Source of the DNA: Chloroflexota bacterium
GTDB lineage: Bacteria; Chloroflexota; Anaerolineae; UBA4142
Length of the DNA: 64,000 bases
Assembly (NCBI GenBank): GCA_016215025.1
Contig: JACRMI010000115.1
Location: 32,747-96,746 of the forward strand
Direction: 5' to 3'
Shown here: positions 33,227 through 40,636 of the stretch, piece after piece
How positions within the stretch are numbered: the first letter of the stretch is position 1
Layout: the number at the start of each line of letters is the position of its first letter
The notes under the pieces: generated by a model
Told to the model about the DNA's origin: nothing
The model's input: only the letters and a program-made list of their open reading frames with translations
The model's database searches: none
Position numbers and translations under genes: made by a program

Positions 33227-35116
33227 ATGAGTGCGATAACCGTAAAACCCGTCGCCCGTCGCTTGAAAATTCACTTTGGACTGGGATTCAAAGTTGCAGC
33301 GATGGTGATCGTCGGCACCCTGTCGATGATCGGACTTTTTGCTTATCTCGGAACGGCGGCGTTAAGTGAGAATACCCAACGCAATTTGCAAGAGCGCGTC
33401 GTGCTGGCGCAAATGAGCGGGAGCTATATCGATGCCTTGTTGGACAACGTCGAAAACGTTTTGACCAATGCGGCGTTGGATCCCAATTGGCAGGACCCCC
33501 AACGGATGGATATCGCGCTCGATCAAGCTTATCATCGCCTGAGTTCCTTTGCCTCGCGGGTCTTGCTGGTGAACGACCAGGGACAGGTCGTAGCATCCGA
33601 ACCGCCAACGCCGACGATAAAATCTCTGAGTCACGTGGCACCGGTAACCGCCGTCCTCACCGGCAAACAGTTTTCTGTTTCCCAAGTGGCACAGGCGATT
33701 GATCCGCTGGGACCTTCCATGGTTGCCGCCGCGCCGATTAAAAATTTGTTCGGCAAAAACGTGGGTGCGCTGGTCATCATCCTAGATTTTACGAATCAAA
33801 AGATCCACGCCTTTTCCAATCCGATTGGGCTGGGAGAATCCGGTTATATGGACTTGATTGCGCTCGACGGTCGCATCCTGGCAAGCACCCAGGCAAGTCG
33901 CATCGGCAGTGAGAGCGATCACGGTTCGCTCTTGAGCGCAATGATTCGCGACCATCGGCAAACTGTTTCCCCCTGTCACGATTGTCATGTCTCTGAGGCA
34001 TCGATGATTGTCGCGCCGCTCCCCGAAATTCTAGCTTTTGCGCCGCTCGATAGTGTTCAATGGGGCATCACGGTTCGACAAAGCGAAGACGAAGTTTTTG
34101 CAGTGACGCGCTCGCTGCAAAATCGAATCTTTGTTTTGATGGCGGTCATGCTCGTCGGTGCATTGGTGCTGGTCTATTTTGCAACGCGCAGCGTGATTCG
34201 ACCCGTGCAAGCGTTGACGGCGGCAACCCGCCGCATTGCAGACGGCGATCTTGATTCGCCGATTCAGGCGCGCGGGCAGGACGAAGTGGGCGTGCTGGCG
34301 CGTTCATTCGACGAGATGCGCGTCAAGCTCAAAAATTCGACCGACGAAATTCAGGCGTGGAATCGCGAGTTGGACGCGCGCGTGCAAGAACGCACGGCAG
34401 CATACGAAGCGGCGGCGAAAGATAATGCACGACTCTATACTGAGCTTCAGCAAAAAGAACAGATTCGGGGCGAGCTGTTGCGGCGGGTGATTTCGGCGCA
34501 GGAAGATGAGCGCAAACGCATCGCGCGTGAGCTGCACGATGAAACGAGTCAGAGTCTCACCGCGCTCATGGTCGGACTCGATACGGTCAAAATGGCGTCG
34601 GCGCTTGATCTGTTGAAAGCGAACACGCGCTTGACGAGTTGCAAATCGATTGCGGAAACGCTGCTCAAGAATATTCATCGACTTGTGGCGGACTTGCGTC
34701 CAAGTTTGCTCGACGACTTGGGATTGGTTCCAGCCATGGCGTGGTACGGCGAACAGCGACTCGAACCCATCGGCATCAAATTCAAGTTGGACGAAAAGGG
34801 ATTAAAGGACCGCTTACCACCGGCGATAGAGACCGCGCTATTTCGCATCGTTCAGGAAGCGATGACGAATATCATTCGTCATGCGCAAGCGACCGAGGTC
34901 AGCGTCAAATTGGCGCGCGAAGGAAACTGGGTTTCGTTGCGAGTGGCGGACAATGGTCAGGGATTCGATCCCCAAGCTTTGCAGCCCGTCGATTTGCACG
35001 GTCAAGGGTTAGGTCTACGCGGTATGCTAGAGCGAGCGAGCATTCTGGGTGGTGATTTCAACCTCAAGACTGCACCAGGGCAAGGCACAATCATCACGAT
35101 TCGCTTGCCGGTGTAG
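33227..35116 (+). CDS. Sensor histidine kinase with heme-c motif in an extracellular Cache-like sensor
   Basis: A kinase of about 629 residues. TM1 (about 20-45) and TM2 (about 305-328) flank an extracytoplasmic double-Cache-like region. Near its end, residues 250-254 read CHDCH, a CxxCH c-type heme attachment motif. Then follow a HAMP domain (RPVQALTAATRRIADGDLDSPI), a coiled coil, a HisKA_3 dimerisation domain with the phospho-acceptor in RIARELHDETSQSLTAL, and the ATPase boxes N (EAMTNIIRHA), G1 (VADNGQGFD) and G2 (GQGLGLRGM). It is likely to sense redox state or a heme ligand such as NO. ATG 33227 follows AAAGAAGAGA; two in-frame starts lie upstream. Its stop is inside a palindrome. Pairs with the regulator at 35180. 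Confidence 0.9.
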   Translation: MSAITVKPVARRLKIHFGLGFKVAAMVIVGTLSMIGLFAYLGTAALSENTQRNLQERVVLAQMSGSYIDALLDNVENVLTNAALDPNWQDPQRMDIALDQAYHRLSSFASRVLLVNDQGQVVASEPPTPTIKSLSHVAPVTAVLTGKQFSVSQVAQAIDPLGPSMVAAAPIKNLFGKNVGALVIILDFTNQKIHAFSNPIGLGESGYMDLIALDGRILASTQASRIGSESDHGSLLSAMIRDHRQTVSPCHDCHVSEASMIVAPLPEILAFAPLDSVQWGITVRQSEDEVFAVTRSLQNRIFVLMAVMLVGALVLVYFATRSVIRPVQALTAATRRIADGDLDSPIQARGQDEVGVLARSFDEMRVKLKNSTDEIQAWNRELDARVQERTAAYEAAAKDNARLYTELQQKEQIRGELLRRVISAQEDERKRIARELHDETSQSLTALMVGLDTVKMASALDLLKANTRLTSCKSIAETLLKNIHRLVADLRPSLLDDLGLVPAMAWYGEQRLEPIGIKFKLDEKGLKDRLPPAIETALFRIVQEAMTNIIRHAQATEVSVKLAREGNWVSLRVADNGQGFDPQALQPVDLHGQGLGLRGMLERASILGGDFNLKTAPGQGTIITIRLPV

Positions 35117-35163
35117 GACAAGTTTCCAACTTGTCGATTGGACAATTTAGAAAATTGTCCTAC
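35113..35163. repeat. Double GTAGG...CCTAC palindrome
   Basis: GTAGGACAAGTT with AACTTG, then GGACAATTT with AAATTGTCCTAC. The kinase stop codon TAG (35114-35116) is supplied by its left end. Confidence 0.75.
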
Positions 35164-35179
35164 GTGAAAGAGGCAATCC

Positions 35180-35836
35180 ATGTCTAAAATTCGAGTGTTG
35201 ATGGTGGACGATCACGCGATTCTGCGCGAGGGCTTGCGCGCACTGTTGAGTTACTATGACGATGTGGAAATCGTCGGCGAGGCGCAGGATGGCACGGAGG
35301 GCTTGGAGCGCGTCAAGGAATTGCAGCCCGACGTGGTGTTGATGGACATTGCCATGCCGGGCATGAATGGTCTCGATGCGACGCGCCTTATTCACGAGCA
35401 GTATCCACAGATTCGCGTGCTAATTCTGACGCAACATGAAGACCCGCAATACGTTTTGCCGTTGCTGCAAGCCGGCGCATCGGGCTTTGTCACCAAGCGC
35501 GCGTTGGGCAACGATTTGATCAATGCTTTGCGCGTGGTCGCCAAAGGCGAAACATTTCTCGTTCCGACCGCCGCAACCGCTGTCGTCGAAGAGATGCGGC
35601 GGCGCGGCGAAGAACCTACACCGGATTCATCGGATTCGCTCACGCCGCGTGAGCTAGAAATCTTGAAACATATTGTCGATGGCAAGACGAACGCGCAAAT
35701 CGCAGTGGCACTCTCCATCAGCGTCAAAACCGTCGAGTGGCATCGCTCCAATCTGATGAGCAAACTCGACGTGCATTCCATCGCCGATCTGGTGCGGTAC
35801 GCGATGGAGCATGAGATGATGGAGAAGGGGGAATAG
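35180..35836 (+). CDS. NarL/FixJ-family response regulator, module 1
   Basis: A 218-residue regulator with an N-terminal receiver (acidic pair in MVDDHAILREG, phospho-Asp in VVLMDIAMPG, Lys in VTKRAL) and a C-terminal LuxR-type helix-turn-helix (LTPRELEILKHIVDGKTNAQIA, trimmed to its first 20 as LTPRELEILKHIVDGKTNAQ). It is the obvious partner of the HisKA_3 kinase just upstream and probably controls the redox module. ATG has GAGG upstream. It converges on the lipoprotein gene, separated by a long hairpin. Confidence 0.94.
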   Translation: MSKIRVLMVDDHAILREGLRALLSYYDDVEIVGEAQDGTEGLERVKELQPDVVLMDIAMPGMNGLDATRLIHEQYPQIRVLILTQHEDPQYVLPLLQAGASGFVTKRALGNDLINALRVVAKGETFLVPTAATAVVEEMRRRGEEPTPDSSDSLTPRELEILKHIVDGKTNAQIAVALSISVKTVEWHRSNLMSKLDVHSIADLVRYAMEHEMMEKGE

Positions 35837-35851
35837 TTTGGCAAAGTCAAT

Positions 35852-36517
35852 TCAGCCACAGAAGTACACGGAAACACACAGAAAAGTTAACACGCCTCGC
35901 TGATCAAAGCGAGGCGTGTTAACTTTTCTGTGTAATATGAATCCGTATTGTTTTTCAGTGAGAGAGGCTAGACTCAAAAACGGGCGGTCTGTTCCTTCTA
36001 CCCTCTCCATGTGACAATCACTGAGCGACATATAGGTTGAAATCGGATTATCCAACCAACTGGGATCAGCAGTGTCATAGAAAGTGGCAGATACTCCAAT
36101 ATTGGGTCTTCCAGAGGGCACGATTGCCTGAACCTCTATTGTCTTGGATTCACCCGGCTTCAGTTCGATCTTGGTAATCTCGGAGGTCAAGGGCTTATTA
36201 TCCGACCATTGCTTTGAGATAGACTGTTGCTTGGGCCAGGTAAACCCAATTCTTACGTCAAAAACAGGGCGGTCCTTTAACTCGATCACTTTAGTTTCCT
36301 GCCCTGTGTTGCGAACGGTCGCTCGCACAATGACAGTCTCGCCTGAGTTTGGGCAACTCGTATTTGTCCAAACCTGAACCGTGAATGGGCCCCTTGCATT
36401 GCTATTACTTTTGCCTGAACAACTGATGAGCAAACCGACAAGCAAAATACAAGAAGCGGGGATAAAGACAATCCATACCCAGCCAAGATTATCTTTTACT
36501 TGAAAGGACGGAATCAA
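35852..36517 (-). CDS. Predicted lipoprotein with an Ig-like domain
   Basis: About 221 residues. A hydrophobic N-terminus ends in LLISCSGK, a lipobox. The domain (about 45-140) has ATVRNTGQETKVIEL and KPGESKTIEV, a beta-sandwich of the type found in BsuPI-like or CARDB-like extracellular domains. The lipoprotein at 56607 has the same pattern (RNTGQQ, KPGEVKVIDW), so the two are likely paralogues. The last 25 residues (HRKVNTPRFDQRGVLTFLC and beyond) come from reading through the hairpin at 35876-35933 and are probably not ancestral. The start is TTG at 36517 with no clear ribosome binding site, so the N-terminus is uncertain. Confidence 0.68.
   Translation of the reverse strand: MIPSFQVKDNLGWVWIVFIPASCILLVGLLISCSGKSNSNARGPFTVQVWTNTSCPNSGETVIVRATVRNTGQETKVIELKDRPVFDVRIGFTWPKQQSISKQWSDNKPLTSEITKIELKPGESKTIEVQAIVPSGRPNIGVSATFYDTADPSWLDNPISTYMSLSDCHMERVEGTDRPFLSLASLTEKQYGFILHRKVNTPRFDQRGVLTFLCVSVYFCG
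35876..35933. terminator. 26-bp perfect hairpin between convergent genes
   Basis: Arms 35876-35901 and 35908-35933 are exact complements (core AAGTTAACACGCCTCGCT) around loop GATCAA. The outer words (ACACAGAAAAG) belong to the CACAGAA repeat family. The position between the regulator and the converging lipoprotein gene fits a bidirectional terminator, although the lipoprotein frame runs through it. Confidence 0.75.
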
Positions 36518-37195
36518 TGATGATTTCAGTGATTAACCAGTTTAGAAGGAGATTTTGTCAGCACAGTTATATTATGCCATACCTTTTCTATTCCCGCATT
36601 TTTGCGGCGGATATAGAACCTCCTAATTGAAGTAAGCATCATCCCAATCCAAGTACCTGGATTAATCCCAAGTACTGGGGTTTCGCTTGCCCGTAAATCT
36701 AGTGGAATCCCTGGGATAATTGCATATTTTTTGACCAAGCACCCGGCTCAACCGTCCAGATAATCCACTGGGCTGACGAGCCGGTTTTTGTTTTCCGGAC
36801 ACCAGAAATTCCAGTGAGTCGCACGGGTATCTCAATCGATTTCTTGCTTTCATCCTACCCAATGTTCTAGCGAATCGATTGGGTTGCCAAGCTGGGTTTT
36901 GGTTTTGATGCCGCCAGAAATTCCAGAGCATCATTGGGGACGATGCGCCGGGTCTTTGATTTGCAACGTCCCATTACTCCAGATGTTTGATCGGGTTGCC
37001 TGGGAATGTTTTGATTCGTCGTTGGGTTGCAGTGCCCCACGCATGTCATAGCTCAAGAACTGGGTCAACACCCGTTCTAAAAATTCCTCCAATGAAATAT
37101 GATGACGACAGAAACCAACACGCAACACGCAATACGCACTACGTCACACGACACATGTCACCCGCCACCCGTCACTTTTTTATCGGAGGTGCAGA
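36518..37195. repeat. Decayed tandem repeat array, period about 111-112 bp
   Basis: No gene is supported in these 678 bases. Units starting GGGCTGACGAGC (36770), GGGTTGCCAAGC (36881) and GGGTTGCCTGGG (36993) are spaced 111 and 112 bases apart. The first two share CCAGAAATTCCAG at the same offset. A weaker unit precedes, near 36659. The array ends before a word repeat (37117-37176, CACGC/TACGC words) and the TolB-like gene. The minus-strand open frames across it show the same 37-residue period, but look non-functional. Confidence 0.68.
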
Positions 37196-38140
37196 ATGCT
37201 AGAACGGATGATGCTTTTCTTGACAAGAGCTACGGTGTTATTCTTTATGAGCATGATCGCCACGACGAATGTACCTGTCCTCGATGTATCTGCGCCTGCG
37301 CCCGCTCCCGTGTCCACGCAAGTCGCTGCAACCTCTGGCTCGTACCGCATCGCATTCGCCTCGGACCGTGATCGCTCCTTTTATTTTGGCATCTATACGA
37401 TGAATCCCGACGGCACCGACGTTAAACGATTGACGACGGACCTCGCGCAAAACAAAACGCCCGCGTGGTCGCCCGATGGTCAGCACATCGCCTTTACCTC
37501 TGACCGCGACGGCACCAATCAAATTTATGTGATGAACGCCGACGGCGCTGACATCACGCGTTTGACGAACACGCAAGCATACGAATGGGAACCGACCTGG
37601 TCGCCAGATGGCAAGCGGATCGCGTTCACTTCTAATCGCGATGGCAACTGGGACATTTACACGATGAACGCCGACGGCTCCAACATCACGCGCATCGTCA
37701 ACCATGCGGCGTACGATTGGCAGCCCGCGTGGTCGCCCGATGGTTCACACATCGCTTTCACGTCTGATCGCGATGGCGTGTGGCAAATTTATCTGGTGAG
37801 TCCTGACGGTTCGAATCTGCGTCGCTTGACGAATTATCCTGGTGACAATCGTGATCCGGCGTGGTCGCCCGACGGTCAGCACATTGCATTTGTTTCGACA
37901 CGCGACCGCGCTTGGGAAATCTACGTGATGCGCGCCGATGGTTCCGGGGTGGCGCGACTCACCCGCAGCACGGCGATCAATCAAGCACCCACCTGGTCGC
38001 CCGATGGCAAGCACATTATCTACGAGTCGAATTCCGAAATCATGACGATCACCGTCGATAACTTGAATGCAATCAACCTGACGAAAAATAAAGCAACCGA
38101 TTTTCATCCGTCGTGTTCATGTAATCTGGCGCAAAATTGA
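37196..38140 (+). CDS. Exported TolB-like beta-propeller protein
   Basis: A 314-residue protein with a signal-type N-terminus (about residues 5-30), an Ala/Pro linker, and six PD40 blades of about 42 residues. Each has the pattern PAWSPDGQHIAFTSDRDG followed by IYVMNADG and a Thr/Arg-Leu-Thr turn. Such propellers bind proteins or peptides outside the cytoplasm. It starts 38 bases after the repeat region with CGGAGGTGCAGA before the ATG, and it precedes the second HybA-like gene by about 80 bases. It may therefore belong to that module as an extracytoplasmic subunit; this is inferred from position only. Confidence 0.85.
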   Translation: MLERMMLFLTRATVLFFMSMIATTNVPVLDVSAPAPAPVSTQVAATSGSYRIAFASDRDRSFYFGIYTMNPDGTDVKRLTTDLAQNKTPAWSPDGQHIAFTSDRDGTNQIYVMNADGADITRLTNTQAYEWEPTWSPDGKRIAFTSNRDGNWDIYTMNADGSNITRIVNHAAYDWQPAWSPDGSHIAFTSDRDGVWQIYLVSPDGSNLRRLTNYPGDNRDPAWSPDGQHIAFVSTRDRAWEIYVMRADGSGVARLTRSTAINQAPTWSPDGKHIIYESNSEIMTITVDNLNAINLTKNKATDFHPSCSCNLAQN

Positions 38141-38223
38141 GGAGGGCGAAAAGATAACACCATATTCATCCACGCCCTCTGTATCGACGCAATCATTTCT
38201 TTGATTAAAGAAAGTTGAGGTGA

Positions 38224-39129
38224 ATGATGAAACTAACTCGACGAGATTTTCTAAAAATTTGTGGCGCTGGAGCAGTGACGCTCGGCGTAGGCGCCAAGTT
38301 CGCGCCACCCGCCCTGGACATGGGTTCGCAGAATGTGCCGGTTCCACCGCGCAATGCCTCCGGCATGTTGATCGACACGACCAAGTGCGTCGGCTGTCAA
38401 CGCTGCCAGGTGGCGTGCCAGACGAATCGCAATTTGCCAACCGACACCAAGATCCGTGCGCTCTCGCCCGTATCGCCATCGGTTGTGCAGTTGATGAACG
38501 TTTCGACGGACCCTGCCAAGCCGCAGAATCTACCGGTCAAACGCCAGTGCATGAACTGCGTTAACCCAGCTTGCGTGGCGGCGTGCACGGTTGGTGCGTT
38601 GCAAAAGCGCCCCGATGGTCCAGTCGTCTACGACAGCAGCCGCTGCATCGGGTGTCGCTATTGTATGTACGCGTGTCCGTTCGGCGTGCCGACGTTTGAA
38701 TGGAGTAAACAATTCTCGCTCATCAGCAAATGCGATTCGTGCGCGGCGCGCATCGACCAAGGCAAAGTTCCGGCGTGCGTCGAAGCGTGTCCCGCGAATG
38801 CGCTCACGTTTGGCAAGCGCGAAGAATTGTTGACGATTGCAAATCAACGAATCTACGGCGGCAAAGGCAATTACGTCCATCATGTCTATGGCGAACACGA
38901 GATCGGCGGAACGTCGATGATGTATCTCGCAGCCGTTCCATTCGAGCAACTTGGATTCCCCGACTTGCCTGAAGAAGCGCCCGCCGAAATCAATGCGACC
39001 ATCATGCACTCGACGCCGACCATCGCCGTCGCCATGGCGACCGCGTTGAGTGGAATTTACTGGTTTGTGAAAAAGAGTAGAGAAGCCCAACCGGAACCGG
39101 TTGTCAGCCATCACGAGAACGGAGGCTAA
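38224..39129 (+). CDS. Tat-exported four-cluster ferredoxin subunit (HybA-like), module 2
   Basis: A 301-residue paralogue of the protein at 30458. It has the Tat signal TRRDFLKICGAGA, then CVGCQRCQVAC, CMNCVNPACVAAC, CIGCRYCMYAC, and CDSC with a later CVEAC. It keeps YGEHEIGGTSMMYLA and a C-terminal anchor helix (about 258-278). Its first 27 residues are nearly identical to those of the module 1 protein, which supports duplication of the pair. GAGGTGA precedes ATG 38224; ATG 38227 is also possible. It feeds the NrfD-type subunit directly downstream. Confidence 0.92.
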   Translation: MMKLTRRDFLKICGAGAVTLGVGAKFAPPALDMGSQNVPVPPRNASGMLIDTTKCVGCQRCQVACQTNRNLPTDTKIRALSPVSPSVVQLMNVSTDPAKPQNLPVKRQCMNCVNPACVAACTVGALQKRPDGPVVYDSSRCIGCRYCMYACPFGVPTFEWSKQFSLISKCDSCAARIDQGKVPACVEACPANALTFGKREELLTIANQRIYGGKGNYVHHVYGEHEIGGTSMMYLAAVPFEQLGFPDLPEEAPAEINATIMHSTPTIAVAMATALSGIYWFVKKSREAQPEPVVSHHENGG

Positions 39130-39130
39130 G

Positions 39131-40480
39131 ATGTTTCCCCAAGAACTAAATGACACCATCGTTTTTCTGGTTATGATCGGCGCACGGTTTGTTTTTCCAA
39201 TCGCGTTGGTTATCACGTTAGGTTACTGGCTCCAGCGCAAGATTCGTCGCCCGGATGGTTCGCCCGTGTTAGAACCGGGTCGTCGTGTGATGCCGTGGTG
39301 GTATCGGCGCTTTTGGGATGAAGTCAATCATTTGCCCGCGTGGCTTCCAACCATCGGCTTGCTTGCGGTGGCGGGCGCTACGGCAATGCTCTATCGGCTC
39401 GCCGTCGGGTTAGGCATTTCGACCAACTTGAACCAGGCGTATCCCTGGGGCTTGTGGATCGGGTTCGATCTGTTCATGGTGGCATTCTCAGGCGGCGCGT
39501 TTACGCTCGCGACGATGGTGTACATCTTTCAGATGGAACGCTTTCATGCGGCGATTCGGCCGACCGTGCTGACCGGGCTGCTCGGCTACACCTCTGTGCT
39601 CGTCATCTTGTTGATGGACCTGGGACGTTGGGATCGGTTCTATCACTTTATCATCTTTCCCAACATCAACTCGGCGCTGTTCGAAGTGTCGTGGTGCATC
39701 TTGCTCTACACGACGGTGCTCGTCACCGAGTTTAGCCCGGTGCTCTTGGAAAAATTCAAGCGTAATCGTGCATTGGAGTTTTTGAAACGAATTACGATCC
39801 CGCTCGTGATTCTTGGCTCGACGCTTTCGACGCTCCACCAGTCATCCCTGGGTACGTTGTTCGTCATCATGAGCGAACGCTTGCACCCGCTGTGGTACAC
39901 GCCGATCATTCCGATCCTGTTCTTCGTGACCTCCATCGCCGCAGGCATTTCGATGGTTGTGGCGGGCGCGACGGTGAGTTACTGGGTGTTCAAACGCAGT
40001 TTGCCGCAAAAGCTCGTCGGCGATTTGGCATCGTTCTTGCCGTGGGTGCTCGGACTGTATCTCGTCATGAAGCTCGGTGAATTGCTTGCGATGGGTGAGA
40101 TCGAGCTGCTGTGGACGAGCGGGTGGTACAGTGTCTTGTTCGCCGTCGAACTCACGCTTACGTCCATTGTGCCGATGATCTGGTTCATGTCCAAGCGCGT
40201 GCGCGAAAGTCGAGTGTTGTCCTTGATCGGCGCAGGCATCGGGTTATTCGGTGTCTTTTTGAATCGATTTGATGCAGCGTGGTTTGCGCTCAAACCCGTG
40301 CCGGGGTATAGCTATATCCCCAGCATCGCCGAAATCGCGATTCAAGTTGGCGTGTTCTCGATCATCATCTTTGTTTACACCATCGTGGGGCACTATTTCC
40401 CGCTGTTCGAAGGCACGCTCGCGCGCGAAAAAGTTGCGAAAGAAGGTGTTCCCGTCGCGCCTCAACCGCGCAGCGTGTAA
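39131..40480 (+). CDS. NrfD/HybB-type quinone-binding membrane subunit, module 2
   Basis: A 449-residue polytopic protein paralogous to that at 31406. The N-terminal helix (about residues 5-38) is the recurring module seen in the small proteins of module 1 (PQELNDTIVFLVMIGARF, then Pro, Gly-Tyr-Trp-Leu-Gln). The core has YPWGLWIGFDL, LGRWDRFYH, EFSPVLLEKF and STLHQSSLGTLF. Start ATG 39131 follows GGAGGCTAAG; ten codons upstream are rejected. It ends 25 bases before a terminator. No catalytic partner gene is seen. Confidence 0.92.
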   Translation: MFPQELNDTIVFLVMIGARFVFPIALVITLGYWLQRKIRRPDGSPVLEPGRRVMPWWYRRFWDEVNHLPAWLPTIGLLAVAGATAMLYRLAVGLGISTNLNQAYPWGLWIGFDLFMVAFSGGAFTLATMVYIFQMERFHAAIRPTVLTGLLGYTSVLVILLMDLGRWDRFYHFIIFPNINSALFEVSWCILLYTTVLVTEFSPVLLEKFKRNRALEFLKRITIPLVILGSTLSTLHQSSLGTLFVIMSERLHPLWYTPIIPILFFVTSIAAGISMVVAGATVSYWVFKRSLPQKLVGDLASFLPWVLGLYLVMKLGELLAMGEIELLWTSGWYSVLFAVELTLTSIVPMIWFMSKRVRESRVLSLIGAGIGLFGVFLNRFDAAWFALKPVPGYSYIPSIAEIAIQVGVFSIIIFVYTIVGHYFPLFEGTLAREKVAKEGVPVAPQPRSV

Positions 40481-40505
40481 TAAATCTGGTGTTTAGGAGT
40501 AGGGG

Positions 40506-40539
40506 AGTAGGGTGAGTCGCTAGCTCGCCCTACTTTTTT
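40506..40539 (+). terminator. Rho-independent terminator after module 2
   Basis: Arms AGTAGGGTGAG (40506-40516) and CTCGCCCTACT (40523-40533) followed by a T-run. Its ends match the GTAGG/CCTAC palindrome family. Confidence 0.85.
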
Positions 40540-40566
40540 GCATTTGCCGCAAAGGGTTTGTATAAT
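40538..40566 (+). promoter_or_regulatory. Promoter of the second sensor kinase
   Basis: -35 TTGCAT (40538-40543) and -10 TATAAT (40561-40566) with a 17-bp spacer. The -35 overlaps the terminator's T-run. The transcript would begin with the word repeat at 40586-40634. Confidence 0.68.
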
Positions 40567-40585
40567 GAAATCAGTAGCCAGCCCT

Positions 40586-40634
40586 CAGTCGTCAGTAATC
40601 AGACTGACGACTGACGACTGATTACTGACGACTC
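40586..40634. repeat. Word-type palindrome upstream of the second kinase
   Basis: CAGTCGTCAGTAATCAG and CTGATTACTGACGACTC with further GACGACTG words between. It occupies the position where a ribosome binding site is expected for ATG 40637. Confidence 0.78.
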
Positions 40635-40636
40635 AA

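Noticed and set aside
36662..36934. Minus-strand open frame with repeated peptide in the tandem array
   Set aside because: No ribosome binding site or recognisable domain; the peptide repeat simply follows the DNA repeat.
36659..37050. CRISPR-like array
   Set aside because: The period of 111-112 bases and the weak identity between units do not fit a CRISPR repeat-spacer layout, and no cas gene is present.
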